From Rhododendron vialii (lineage: Eukaryota; Streptophyta; Magnoliopsida; Ericales; Ericaceae): DNA of 64,000 nt. The translations under genes and the position numbers were made by a program. Shown here piece after piece: positions 1 through 8,557 of this stretch. The notes below the pieces were generated by a model. That model worked only from the letters and a program-made list of their open reading frames with translations. It made no database searches and had not been told where the DNA came from. Position 1 is the first letter of the stretch; each line of letters begins with the position of its first letter. The stretch lies in contig NC_080562.1 of NCBI RefSeq assembly GCF_030253575.1, positions 31,885,852 through 31,949,851 on the forward strand, in the 5' to 3' direction.

Positions 1-120
1 ACTGTTCCCAAGCCCCTTCCTGAAGAACTCGGACTTCTAGAGGAATAAGAAGAGCTCCCCCCCTCCTGAGCAATCAGCTGATCCGATCGTCACTCCGGAT
101 TAGATGATCCCTAAAAAACA
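1..120. other. Unassigned left edge, possible 3' end of an ORF
   Basis: Frame 1 on the plus strand is open from base 1 and reads TVPKPLPEELGLLEE before a TAA at 46-48. This could be the tail of a gene or transposon ORF starting left of the window, possibly the CACTA-like element that follows. Sixteen codons are too few to identify it. Confidence 0.2.
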
Positions 121-224
121 TCAATTTCATGGCATGTTAGTAGCCAAATAATCGGACAAAAAATATGATGTATGATGGTATAAAATATGTAAGTTTATTA
201 TGGTATAATATATAATTTTTCTCA

Positions 225-585
225 TTGCCGACTAACTTTTTGGTCGCCAATTGTTTATTTTCGGCGACCAAATGACCTTTGGTAGCCGGATGGTAGCTTT
301 CGCCGACTAAAGCATTTGTCTCCTAATATTCTCTTTGCTGACTATTATTTTAGTCGCCAATTGTTTATTTTCGGCGACCAAATGACCTTTGGTAGCCTAA
401 TGATAGCCTTTCGCCGGTAAAGTATGGCTTAGTCGCCAAAAGTCCCCCGCAATCGGCAACAAAAAAGAATTTAGTTGCCAAATATCTACAATCTGCGACA
501 AAAAATATTTTGTCACCAATAGTTGTTCATTTGTGACAAAGGGTGATTTAGTCGCCGAAAGTTTGTCGCCAAATGACCATTTACT
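225..585. repeat. CACTA-like subterminal repeat block (remnant)
   Basis: Short motifs of the type TTAGTCGCCAA / TCGGCGACCAAA recur in both orientations. One unit of about 117 bp, containing GTCGCCAATTGTTTATTTTC, is present twice (near 240 and near 357). The block stops within a few bases of the acceptor region of the neighbouring receptor pseudogene. Subterminal arrays of GTCG-type repeats are typical of plant CACTA elements, and a related array (TTAGTCGG) fills the right edge of this window. No CACTA terminus is visible here, so this is an internal remnant. Confidence 0.5.
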
Positions 586-625
586 CATCCGGAAAAAATA
601 TAACACTGATCGTTACTCTTGGCAG

Positions 626-1381
626 GTTTCTTTCAGCTAATAGGTTAACCAAAAGCATCTCAACTTCCATGTCCACTCTTCACCAATTGTCGTCTCTATG
701 TGTGGTCACCTTCTTTTTTATCATATATTCAATAAGTTGTTCATGTTCCCAAAGAGATATATTTTTTTGATAATAGTTCTTGTGTGTTATTCAGGTCTTT
801 GGATGGTAACCTGCTATCCGGCGAGATCCTTGATGCCTTTCAAGGACTTGCCCTGTTGACAAATATGTAGGGCCTCTACTTTTACCAAGCTTTCATAGAT
901 GGTTTTACTACCGTTTATTTATGTTATTTACTGATTATCCCTTTAATCTTATGCAGAAACTTAGCTGGAAACGATTTTCAGGGACCCCTTCCATCGTACA
1001 TGAAGAGCTTGTCATCTTTGACAAGCTTGTGAGTATTTTTCATTATATCACACTTATTTTCCACTTTTCTCGACTTCACACATAAGCCTATTATGTTGAT
1101 TGATAGGGATTTGGAAAATAACAAGTTTTCCGAGGATCTGGATGTTCTCCAAGATCTTCACTTGGAAGAGCTATAATGTTCTCAACCTTCTCAACTTAGA
1201 AGTTTATTTTTTTTAAAATGTCATGATTTAAGGAAAATCTAATTTAAGAAGTTTGTCTGATGAGATGTTGCAATCTAAGTTACTTACAATTTCGTTTAAC
1301 CTCACTTCTTAAACAAGAACATTGAGAATAACCTCTTCACTGGGCCAATACCTGAAAAGATATTGAGCATTCCCAAATTTA
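626..1381 (+). pseudogene. STRUBBELIG-receptor-family LRR kinase, 5' fragment, copy 1
   Basis: Several leucine-rich-repeat exons are visible in the plus strand: about 626-697, 795-866 and 957-1028 (each 72 bases), then about 1107-1175 and 1318-1381. The 957-1028 exon is bounded by CAG and GTGAGT. Peptides include LDGNLLSGEILDAFQGL, NLAGNDFQGPLPSYMKSLSS, SEDLDVLQDLHLEEL and NNLFTGPIPEKILSIPKF. The last two match the ectodomain signature of the STRUBBELIG receptor family (LRR-V class), whose LRRs are also one per 72-base exon. No signal peptide, transmembrane segment or kinase domain is present, a stop follows LHLEEL, and a LINE begins about 60 bases after the last exon. A dead fragment; the family assignment is from motifs only. 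Confidence 0.65.
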
Positions 1382-1475
1382 GGTGAGAGCCATCGTATTC
1401 TAACTTTCATACTTTACTGACTGAAAAGATCTCGGAGAAGTGGTTTTTTTTTTCAATTGGCAAAACTATTATTAA

Positions 1476-2241
1476 TTATTGCAAATTGGGAAAATCATGA
1501 GAAGCATCCAGTGAAACCCAGGTGGGAAAATCTCCTTGCCAGATCTCAGGGAGCTCTACAGATAGGGTATACTTGGCCACACCACGAGCAACCTTATTAC
1601 AAGTTCTAAAAAAAAAATTGAAAGAACAAGAATTAAGTAGACTAGCAATATTAAAACAGTCACTGATGATCACTTCCAGGTTGGCTTTGACACTCAATCT
1701 TATTTGTAGCATCTAAACGATGTTCTTTGCATCCCCTCCAGAATAAAATCACCTGTCCCATACTTGGTATCTATAGAGATCGCAAAATGGAAACCCAAAG
1801 CCTCTACCAATTCCACTGAAGTAGCACTCAAAATTGGAATAGCTTCCACTAACTGCAACATGCCACAGAAACTTCTTACCACAACCCCCACTCCTGCCTT
1901 CCTTGTTGAAGCAATGTACGCACCATCAATATTAATTTTAAGCACATCCATTTCTGGTGGTACCCAGCCTGTAGGATTCGCCATAATCTAACTAGTGGGG
2001 CCAGAAGTAACCTTCAAATTAGCTTGATAGACCTCATCAAATTCTTTCAAGGCATCTGCAATCACCTTTGCTTCCTCCGCCCAAACTTGTTTGAAAACCC
2101 ATTCATTCCTCGCCATTCCTCGCCTTCCACAGATTCCACCAAATTACAGCAAACAAGCCAAGCATTTTCCATTTATCTCCACCAAAATCACTGGTCCCTA
2201 AGTTAGACCACGTGTTACCGATTTGATTAGTAGCTAATAAC
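1476..2241 (-). pseudogene. LINE RNase H-like domain
   Basis: The segment 1700-1984 reads LKINIDGAYIASTRKAGVGV and later ATSVELVEALGFHFAISID, the first acidic strand and the glutamate-bearing helix of the RVT_3 RNase H fold found at the C-terminus of many plant LINE ORF2 proteins. The frame shifts near 1700, and the remainder, including RTCNKVARGVAKYTLS, ends at 1476. This corresponds to the usual last helix of that domain. Upstream, 2000-2240 in the minus frame reads KEFDEVYQANLKV and similar linker sequence. Decayed, not functional. Confidence 0.75.
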
Positions 2242-2937
2242 TAAGGGTCATCATTTAGCCCACAGCCCACTAGGCTTTTACTCGGCCCAAGCCTGTCCAA
2301 CGGGCGGGCTAGCCCATCCTGTAGTTTTCAATGGGCGGGCTTGGGCCTAAGTATTTTTGCTTGACCCGCCCGCTGGCCCGCTCGTGAAGCCCCGCCCATT
2401 ATACTAATTTATTATGCTCCACTTTAGTCCACTACCACCAACTATACTAATTTATTATGCTCCACTAAGCAAATAAAGAAAAGAAAAAGTTCACTTACCG
2501 AGAAAGAGAAACAAGAGTCTAGTCTTGAAAGACTAGAGAGGTGTGTGGGGTGCTCTATGCATTTGTGGTTGGCTGTAGAAGCCTTGTCGGCTGGAGGAGT
2601 TCTTTTTATGCTCTCAATACTATAATATATAATATATACATACAATATATAATAAGTATGACTGTATTGAGTGTGGGGGTGCTAATATTATATACATTTT
2701 TTTTATCGTACTAATATAATGTACATTTTTTTGTGAGGCCCGGCCCGTGAGCCCTTCTGAACTTTGGCCCACCAGCCCGGAAATTGGGCTAGCCCGTGGG
2801 TGGGTTTGGGCTTCAACTTAAGAAACATAGTCCGGCCGGCCCGGCTCGCAAAAAGGAAAAAGCCCGCTCAGCCTTGCCCGCGGATGGGCTTGGATAGTGA
2901 TTTGGCGGACTGGGCTTGCCCAGCCCGATGACCCTTA
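2242..2937. mobile_element. hAT-like non-autonomous element, GGGCC-rich, inside the LINE
   Basis: The ends are perfect 11-bp inverted repeats, TAAGGGTCATC at 2242-2252 and its complement at 2927-2937. The subterminal regions are rich in GGGC/GCCC words (for example 2297-2345 and 2735-2900), a composition common in hAT-derived elements of plants. It interrupts the LINE between the zf-RVT-like region and the RNase H domain. The interior has a short direct repeat (ACTAATTTATTATGCTCCAC at about 2404 and 2447) and no coding capacity. Target-site duplication is not clear. Confidence 0.6.
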
Positions 2938-3881
2938 CTAACACCTCTGGCCTAAACCGAAAGGGTGAAAACAGCCACACCCTTACAGATTGCTCACAAT
3001 GCAACAACATATGTGATGTAGTTTCTGGGCCCAAACCACACACACAATAAATTGGATCAATTGGAAGCTGTCAATGTGCCAATGAAGTGTTAACCAGGAG
3101 GATGTTCTGGATGCACCGCCAAAGAAGGACTTTATTTTCATAGGGGCATTAATTTGCCAGATTCGCTTCCATTTGCCCTCGTCACCACCTCCCCCACTTG
3201 TCCACCCTCTTGCATCATTTCTGATCCTCTGTTCGATCTCTTAACCAATAACATAGGCCGATTTAACTGAAAATTTCCCATTTGGATTCCTTGCCCATAT
3301 CCTCTTATCCTGAACCCCAGTTGTAGTGGTTGGGACTTGGGAGACCCAAGATCTGCTCCAACATCCCGACTTATAAACACTTGTTTAATAAGTTCTTCAT
3401 TCCAACCCATTCGGTCTGCATCAATCAAGTCACTGACTTTGCTCAACCTACCATCATTTGGGTCTTGTGTTAGGACTTTAGGAAGCAAGTGATCAGCCAG
3501 CCAATGATCTGTCCAAATGTTAATCTGTTCGCTATTTGCAACCCTCCATTTCCAGCCCTTCTCCACCACCTCCCTGCTCACTAGAATGCTCTGCCACGCT
3601 CACTATGCTGACTGTTTTGCTTGAGCTTTCAAGAAAGTTGTGGTAGGGAAATATCGGGCCTTGAAAACTTTGAAAAATAAGGAATCTTCACCCACCTCCA
3701 AACGCCATGCCTTCTTAGCAAGCATTGCATGGTTGAATGCTTCCAAATCCCTAAAACCCAGACCTCCTTTTCCTTTGACCTCCGTCATCCTCTCCCAAGC
3801 CATCCAATGAATTAATTTTCCTCGTATCCTCGGTGCCATTCCAAATATTTTTTTGCTATAATTGAATTCAGCATCCGACAC
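2938..3881 (-). pseudogene. LINE ORF2 C-terminal region (zf-RVT)
   Basis: Minus-frame pieces include CGLGPETTSHMLLHCEQSVR with the C..H..C spacing of the zf-RVT zinc-binding motif, WKWRVANSEQINIWTDHWL (the conserved GNG..I..W.D.WL region of plant LINEs), and RGKLIHWMAWERMTEVKGKG, GLGFRDLEAFNHAMLAKKAW just after the polymerase. Stops and frame shifts separate the pieces. The order matches a plant L1-clade ORF2. Confidence 0.8.
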
Positions 3882-5080
3882 AAACCACGTGAGATTTTAA
3901 CACAAGCCATTACATAAGTGGGTATAGTTAGCAAAACTGACTTAGCTAGCGCCTCTTCCCCGGCTGGATTCATATGTCTCCCGTTTCAGCTTCTTTCTTT
4001 ACTCACGATCCTATCCTTGACATACATCAATGCTGCCTTCTTAGATTGTCCAAGATTTCTTTGCATTCAGTTCTTTTTGTTGCTGGCGTATTGGAACTGA
4101 AAAAGATCGAAGATTTTTGGGTATTCACCAGTTGTCCAGAATTTTTCCCATACGATTCAAGGACACCCTTCACCACTTCACTTTCCTCCTTCACAGCTTT
4201 GCAAAAAATTAAAGAGTCATCCACGAATAGTAGATGTGAGATGGTGGGTCCTCCCCTTGAAATCTTTACTCCGCTGAACAACCTCTGTCTTTCTCTCACT
4301 TTCACCAAGCTCGATAAGCCTTCAGCACACAAAAGGAAGAGGTATGGCGAGAGAGGGTCACCTTGCTGAAGTCCCCTCTGAGGTTGGGTAAATCCATAAT
4401 GCTGACCATTAACTGTAACTTACCATGAAACCGTAGATACACAATTCATGACCCACCCAATCCATTTTGAATAAAGCCCATCTGCAACATAACCTTGTTC
4501 AAGTAATTCCATTCGACACGATCATAAGCTTTTGGCTATGTCTAATTTAAGAGCCATGTAGCCCTCCTTCCCACCCCTTTTGTTTTTGAGATAATGAACC
4601 ACTTCACGGGCCACAAGTATATTATCCGAGATTTGACGATCCTAAATAAAAGCACTTTGGTTTGGACTACTTAAATACAGTAAAACAGCACGCAACTGAT
4701 TAGACATGGCTTTAGAAATAATCTTGTAAATGACATTACATAAAGAAATGGGGCGATATTGGGAAATCTGGGTAGGCGTTTTGACTTTGGGGATTTACAC
4801 GATCTGTGTATGATTAGACTTCTCAGTAAAAGCCCTTGCTGGAAAAAACTTTGCACCGCTGATATCGCATCTCCCCCAACAATATCCCAATATTGCTGGT
4901 AGAAACTGCCTGTCATGCCATCTGCCCCAGGTGTCTTTGTGGGATCCATGTCAAATAAAGCTTGTTTAATTTCCATCGGAGTAAAGTCTTTCGCAAGTGT
5001 TGCATTCATCCTATCAGAAACTTGGGCCTGAATTCCGCTCACCACTTCATCCATTTGGGACTGTGGGGGTTCGATTTGAC
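3882..5080 (-). pseudogene. LINE reverse transcriptase core
   Basis: The region 4671-5054 encodes MEIKQALFDMDPTKTPGADG and then SFYQQYWDIVGGDAISAVQ, the conserved start of the polymerase. The region 4333-4670 contains ALKLDIAKS followed by a stop, then PQRGLQQGDPLSPYLFLLCA. The region 4027-4332 has SHLLFVDDSLIFCKAV, where FVDD is the catalytic YXDD box with Val in place of the usual Ala. Frames change between these blocks, so no full polymerase could be made. Its N-terminal continuation lies beyond the 575-bp insertion, at 5661-5891. Confidence 0.85.
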
Positions 5081-5085
5081 GGGAC

Positions 5086-5660
5086 CTTGGCCTGGGCTAG
5101 GGTTCTCCTTCCGCTGGTTCGTTCTCCTGCTCCTGGACCTGCAACAAGTTCACTAGGGCTGGAGTAGCCCAGTGACCCTCCGATGATCAAGTCAGAACTC
5201 AGGGAAGAATGTAGATTTAAAGTTAGGGAAGAATGACATACCTCAAAAGATGAGTATCCCTTTGTATTTATAGACCTAGATTTGCTTGTCCTCCAAGCTA
5301 GCGCGTGAAGAGTACGCCCGGGTAACCGCCTCGGAAAACGTCATATATGACGACATGAGCGAAAACGGTTATGGAGCACATGACCAGATCTGACCACAAT
5401 GATTACGTTTGCCACGTAGCCCCTTTGATCCTCGTTGTTATAACAAACCTTCCCTACACGAGTCCCACCGTGAACGTCCATACAAATATATTGCATGTTG
5501 CTGTCAGCTTACCGAGGCAGGCACAGAGGGATCCTCTCCCGACCGGTTACCCGAACGATACGCCGTAATCCATTTATATTGACTCGGGATCGAATCCCTC
5601 TCAAGTCCTCGGTTTACGGTATCTGGTATGGTTACCGGGCTCGAAACCGAAGCCACCACT
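5086..5660. mobile_element. 575-bp insertion with GGGAC target duplication
   Basis: GGGAC occurs at 5081-5085 and 5661-5665. Removing the 575 bases between them and one GGGAC copy rejoins the minus-strand LINE frame exactly (QTTGTS continues into RQIEPPQSQMDEV), which fixes the boundaries. Five-base duplications are typical of LTR retrotransposons. A TATA-like TATTTATAGA at about 5264-5273, near-palindromic and so readable on either strand, would suit a solo LTR. The ends are not TG/CA, so the class stays open. Confidence 0.6.
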
Positions 5661-5891
5661 GGGACGTTCCAGTAGTTTGGAAGAGGGAGTGAAAATGTTG
5701 TACAAACTCTTGGCCTATCTCCTCTAGATCCTCACACCATGTACCATTCTGTTTTTGAACCCCAGTAATCGTATTCCTCCTCCTTTTAGTAACTTTGGAG
5801 TGGAAAAAGGACATGTTACCATCTCCTTCCGAGATCATACATGCATCAAATGATTCCAACATAATGAATTTCATTATAGCAGCACATACAA
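5661..5891 (-). pseudogene. LINE ORF2 segment before the polymerase
   Basis: Reads ISEGDGNMSFFHSKVTKRRR and then GTWCEDLEEIGQEFVQHFHS. This is the L.EGD.NT.FFH...RRR motif that precedes the reverse transcriptase of plant LINEs. It continues into the downstream LINE part once the 575-bp insertion is removed. The LINE homology is lost at the TRIM boundary at 5892. Confidence 0.8.
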
Positions 5892-5929
5892 TGTAACACC
5901 CCGTCCCACATCGGAAGTCTACATGGATC

Positions 5930-6093
5930 TGTAACGCCCCAAGCAGACCACTGGCCCAGTACCCCGATTTTGATCCACAAGCCACACCACATGGTCCAAA
6001 AGCTTAAGCACAAGGTACTAGTAGTAGCCCACAAGGTTTGTTATATGCCCAAGATCATCCATGTAGACTTCCGATGTGGGACGGGGTGTTACA
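5930..6093 (-). repeat. TRIM 3' LTR
   Basis: This 164-bp copy runs TGTAACGCC...GTGTTACA on the plus strand. On its plus-strand left side lies an inverted 37-bp copy of the LTR start (5892-5928), which is not part of a normal LTR element. Confidence 0.85.
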
Positions 6094-6231
6094 ATCTCTC
6101 CAACTTTATAGCCTCGCGCCCTCGCGAGGGGTTGAGCACTATAATCACCAGTACTAATCAAACCAATAACCAAATCCAATCAAACTCCAAAGGCCCACAT
6201 GGTCGTGTACATGGATGGCTCTGATACCACC

Positions 6232-6395
6232 TGTAACGCCCCAAGCAGACCACTGGCCCAGTACCCCGATTTTGATCCACAAGCCACACCACATGGTCCA
6301 AAAACTTAAGCACAAGGTACTAGTAGTAGCCCACAAGGTTTGTTATATGCCCAAGATCATCCATGTAGACTTCCGATGTGGGACGGGGTGTTACA
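6232..6395 (-). repeat. TRIM 5' LTR
   Basis: This 164-bp copy, read on the minus strand, is followed directly by the tRNA-iMet primer-binding site. Its outer edge abuts the TACAA duplication at 6396-6400. Confidence 0.85.
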
Positions 6396-6596
6396 TACAA
6401 GCTTTGTAATGTAATGGAAAAATTGTAAGGAATGCTCCCCCCAATATGGTTTTTACTCAATTGCCTGCCAAAATGTAAGGACACAAGAATAAAAAATTAC
6501 ACCAAATGATGAGCATGAATGTGATTTCGAATTAGTGAAATTGAATCACTATTATCTACAAAAATAATATCTAATGTTGGTTGTTACTCTTGGCAG

Positions 6597-6955
6597 GTTT
6601 TCTCCCCCTCAAATAACCAGTTAATCAGAAGCATTCCAACTTCGTTGTCCACTCTAAAGCAGTTGTCGGCTCTGTATGTTGTTGCCTTCTTTTTTAGGAT
6701 ATATTCAAGAAGTTGTTCATTTCCCAAAGAGATCGATTTTTTAAATTGTAGTTCTTTGTGTGTATCAGGTCTTTGAATCTAAACCTATTCTCCGACGAGA
6801 TCCTTGATGCCTTTTAAGGACATGCACGGTTGACAAATCTGCAAGGCCTCTACTTATCTAGCAATCTTTCAACGACGGGTTCACTATCATTTATGTATGT
6901 TGTTAACTAATTTCCCTTTAATCCTATGCAGAGATTTGGCTAGCAACAAGTCCAT
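6597..6955 (+). pseudogene. STRUBBELIG-receptor-family fragment, copy 2
   Basis: This repeats the start of the first receptor fragment, including the intron sequence before it (GTTACTCTTGGCAG in both). Exon-like pieces start after CAG at 6597, 6779 and 6932. They read NQLIRSIPTSLSTLKQLSAL, DEILDAF, then a stop, then LTNLQGLYLSSN. The copy ends soon after the 6932 exon begins (DLASNKS). Several coding differences and stops show it is dead. It lies beyond the LINE, so a duplicated or split parent locus is likely. Confidence 0.6.
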
Positions 6956-8044
6956 TATATATAGAACTTTTTTTGTTTTGTTGACAATCGATCACTTATT
7001 TATTTTCTTAAGGCCACTTGGTCAACTCCTTAGTGTTTGATATCCATGATTTTGAATTTTTCCCTATTTTCCATTTGAAATTGTCAAATTGAGTGCCCCT
7101 TATTAGGAAATTATGTTTACATAAATCCTAATCAAATCCTCATTAATTAGGAAACTGTATTTATGTATTTAATACATATCACTAAAAAAGGATACACAAG
7201 GTATTCAACAAACAAAAATGATGAAAACATAACCATTCAAAATGACAGGGATAAAAACTTACGTGATGTGGCCATGCATGTAGAATGATTGTTTAGTTAA
7301 TCCAAAAAGAAAAATAAAGTTAGACGCATTTCTTTCTTTTCGGTTAAAGCGAGCCGATAGAACAAGAAGTATATACTTTTGTAGTTCAGAAAGTAAACTA
7401 GAATTCACCCAATAGGAAATAGAAACTCAACTTTTGCCTTGTTTTCTTGAAAAGAGAAGAAAGATTGAGTATCAAGTATATATTTCTCTTTCTTTCTTCC
7501 TTTTATGAACTGAAAAAAAAAAAAGGTAAAAAGAAAGAAAGAAAGGGATATGACAAAGATACAATAGCCTGCTTATATAAAAAAGAAAGAAAGAAAGATT
7601 TAAGATAAATAGCCTATAGAAAAGGTTTAACCTCTCTACTTTAAAGGGCACGTTTGTCTGATCAGATATGAGTATTAAATGAAATTATGGAGCATATACA
7701 ATCAGTGTTTTGATGAAATTTTGATGACTCGATTAATTTAAACATCCTCATTGTCCGATATACAATACAAGGATACGTGTTGCAATCTAATTCATAAACA
7801 TTAAACAACCCAAATTGTAGTAGTTTCAGAGCCAGGTCTCTATTATTGATGAAGTTACCCAATAGCTCCTCAAGCTCCGGCCAACTAAGCATTTCCGTTT
7901 AATTCATCAATTGGAGTAATTTTTTTCGACTTTGAACTTTATTGTCAAACTGTTTAACTCACATTTGCTAAAGCACCTTTTTTTGCGAATTAAATAAAGC
8001 TTTTTAAACGTTAAAAAAAAAAAAGAAGAAGATTTTTACATTAA
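6956..8044. other. AT-rich intergenic DNA
   Basis: No gene is seen. It contains A- and GAAA-rich low-complexity tracts (about 7490-7600) and no recognisable transposon ends. Confidence 0.5.
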
Positions 8045-8244
8045 GGCTCTGTTTGTTTAAGTGTAAAATATTGTACCTACGTTCAATTTCAATATTCTCA
8101 GATCTCTTTACGGTTTAAGCCCTCTCCTCTTCACACTATTTGTTAATTTCTGAAAATATTTTCAAGTGTCAACTAAATATCGAAAAATAAAAATTTAAAA
8201 TTTATTTTCTGAAAAAAACATTTTACATCGAAACAAACGGAGCC
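8045..8244. mobile_element. MITE upstream of the PPR gene
   Basis: Inverted ends GGCTCTGTTTGTTT (8045-8058) and AAACAAACGGAGCC (8231-8244) match at 13 of 14 bases. They are flanked by TAA on both sides (8042-8044, 8245-8247), as in PIF/Harbinger-type MITEs. It ends about 310 bases before the preferred PPR start codon, so it forms part of that gene's upstream region. Confidence 0.65.
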
Positions 8245-8325
8245 TAAACCTAAGTTAACACCCCCCATATAAGCGTGTCGTGTTTGCTTTCCACGCGTAT
8301 ATGTGGAACAAATTGTGAAAACAGA

Positions 8326-8405
8326 AGATTGCGGCGAGGTAAAAAAAGATAGCGGCAAGAAACAGAGGATCGCGTCCAGGAACGAAAAGATACCGGCCAG
8401 AAAAA
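8326..8405. repeat. Degenerate 20-bp tandem repeat upstream of the PPR gene
   Basis: About four units of roughly 20 bp (AGATTGCGGCGAGG, AGATAGCGGCAAGAAA, GGATCGCGTCCAGGAA, AGATACCGGCCAGAAA) lie in the open extension before the likely PPR start. They encode a basic stretch unlike a PPR protein, which argues that translation starts downstream. Confidence 0.45.
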
Positions 8406-8557
8406 TACGGGGTCACAACGGTAATCGATTCTCGATGACCATAGACATAACTTTGCAATTACTCCGTACTAGTTCCCCATTAGTCTGTAAGTATGTGACA
8501 AAGAAAGAACGTTTCTCCAACTTATTTTCTCCATTCACACTTCAAATTTCTTGCGTG

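Larger units (their letters stand above)
1445..5891 (-). mobile_element. LINE (non-LTR retrotransposon), 5'-truncated, with nested insertions
   Basis: A minus-strand element runs from about 5891 to a poly(A) tail seen as a T run at 1445-1453. In order it encodes part of the linker before the reverse transcriptase, the reverse transcriptase, a C-terminal zf-RVT-like region and an RNase H-like domain ending at a stop at 1476. The endonuclease half is missing, as in most plant LINE copies. The ORF is broken by several stops and frame changes. Two later elements sit inside it (2242-2937 and 5086-5660) and a TRIM abuts its truncated 5' side (5892-6395). It landed in an intron-like stretch of the receptor pseudogene. 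Confidence 0.85.
5892..6395 (-). mobile_element. TRIM retrotransposon with an extra inverted terminus
   Basis: Two 164-bp LTRs lie at 5930-6093 and 6232-6395 and differ by one base that I could find (AAAAGCTTAAG versus AAAAACTTAAG). On the minus strand each starts TGTAACACCCC and ends GGCGTTACA. Next to the 6232-6395 LTR is GGTGGTATCAGAGCC (6217-6231), the complement of initiator tRNA-Met used as a primer-binding site. Next to the other LTR is a purine run (GTTGGAGAGATTG). The internal part is only about 138 bp and non-coding, which defines a TRIM. TACAA flanks the unit at 5887-5891 and 6396-6400. The near-identical LTRs indicate a recent insertion. Confidence 0.9.

Noticed and set aside
3918-4369. 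Plus-strand ORFs of up to 131 codons over the LINE
   Set aside because: They are shadows of the minus-strand reverse transcriptase, which has recognisable motifs.
5586-5600. GGGATTCGATCCC on the minus strand resembling a Pol III B box in the 575-bp insertion
   Set aside because: It is a simple palindrome without an A box, and the insertion is much longer than a typical SINE and lacks a terminal A tract.
8303-8557. N-terminal extension of the PPR ORF as real protein
   Set aside because: It is encoded by a short tandem repeat and unrelated to a PPR or targeting sequence. Possible, but less likely than a start at 8558.
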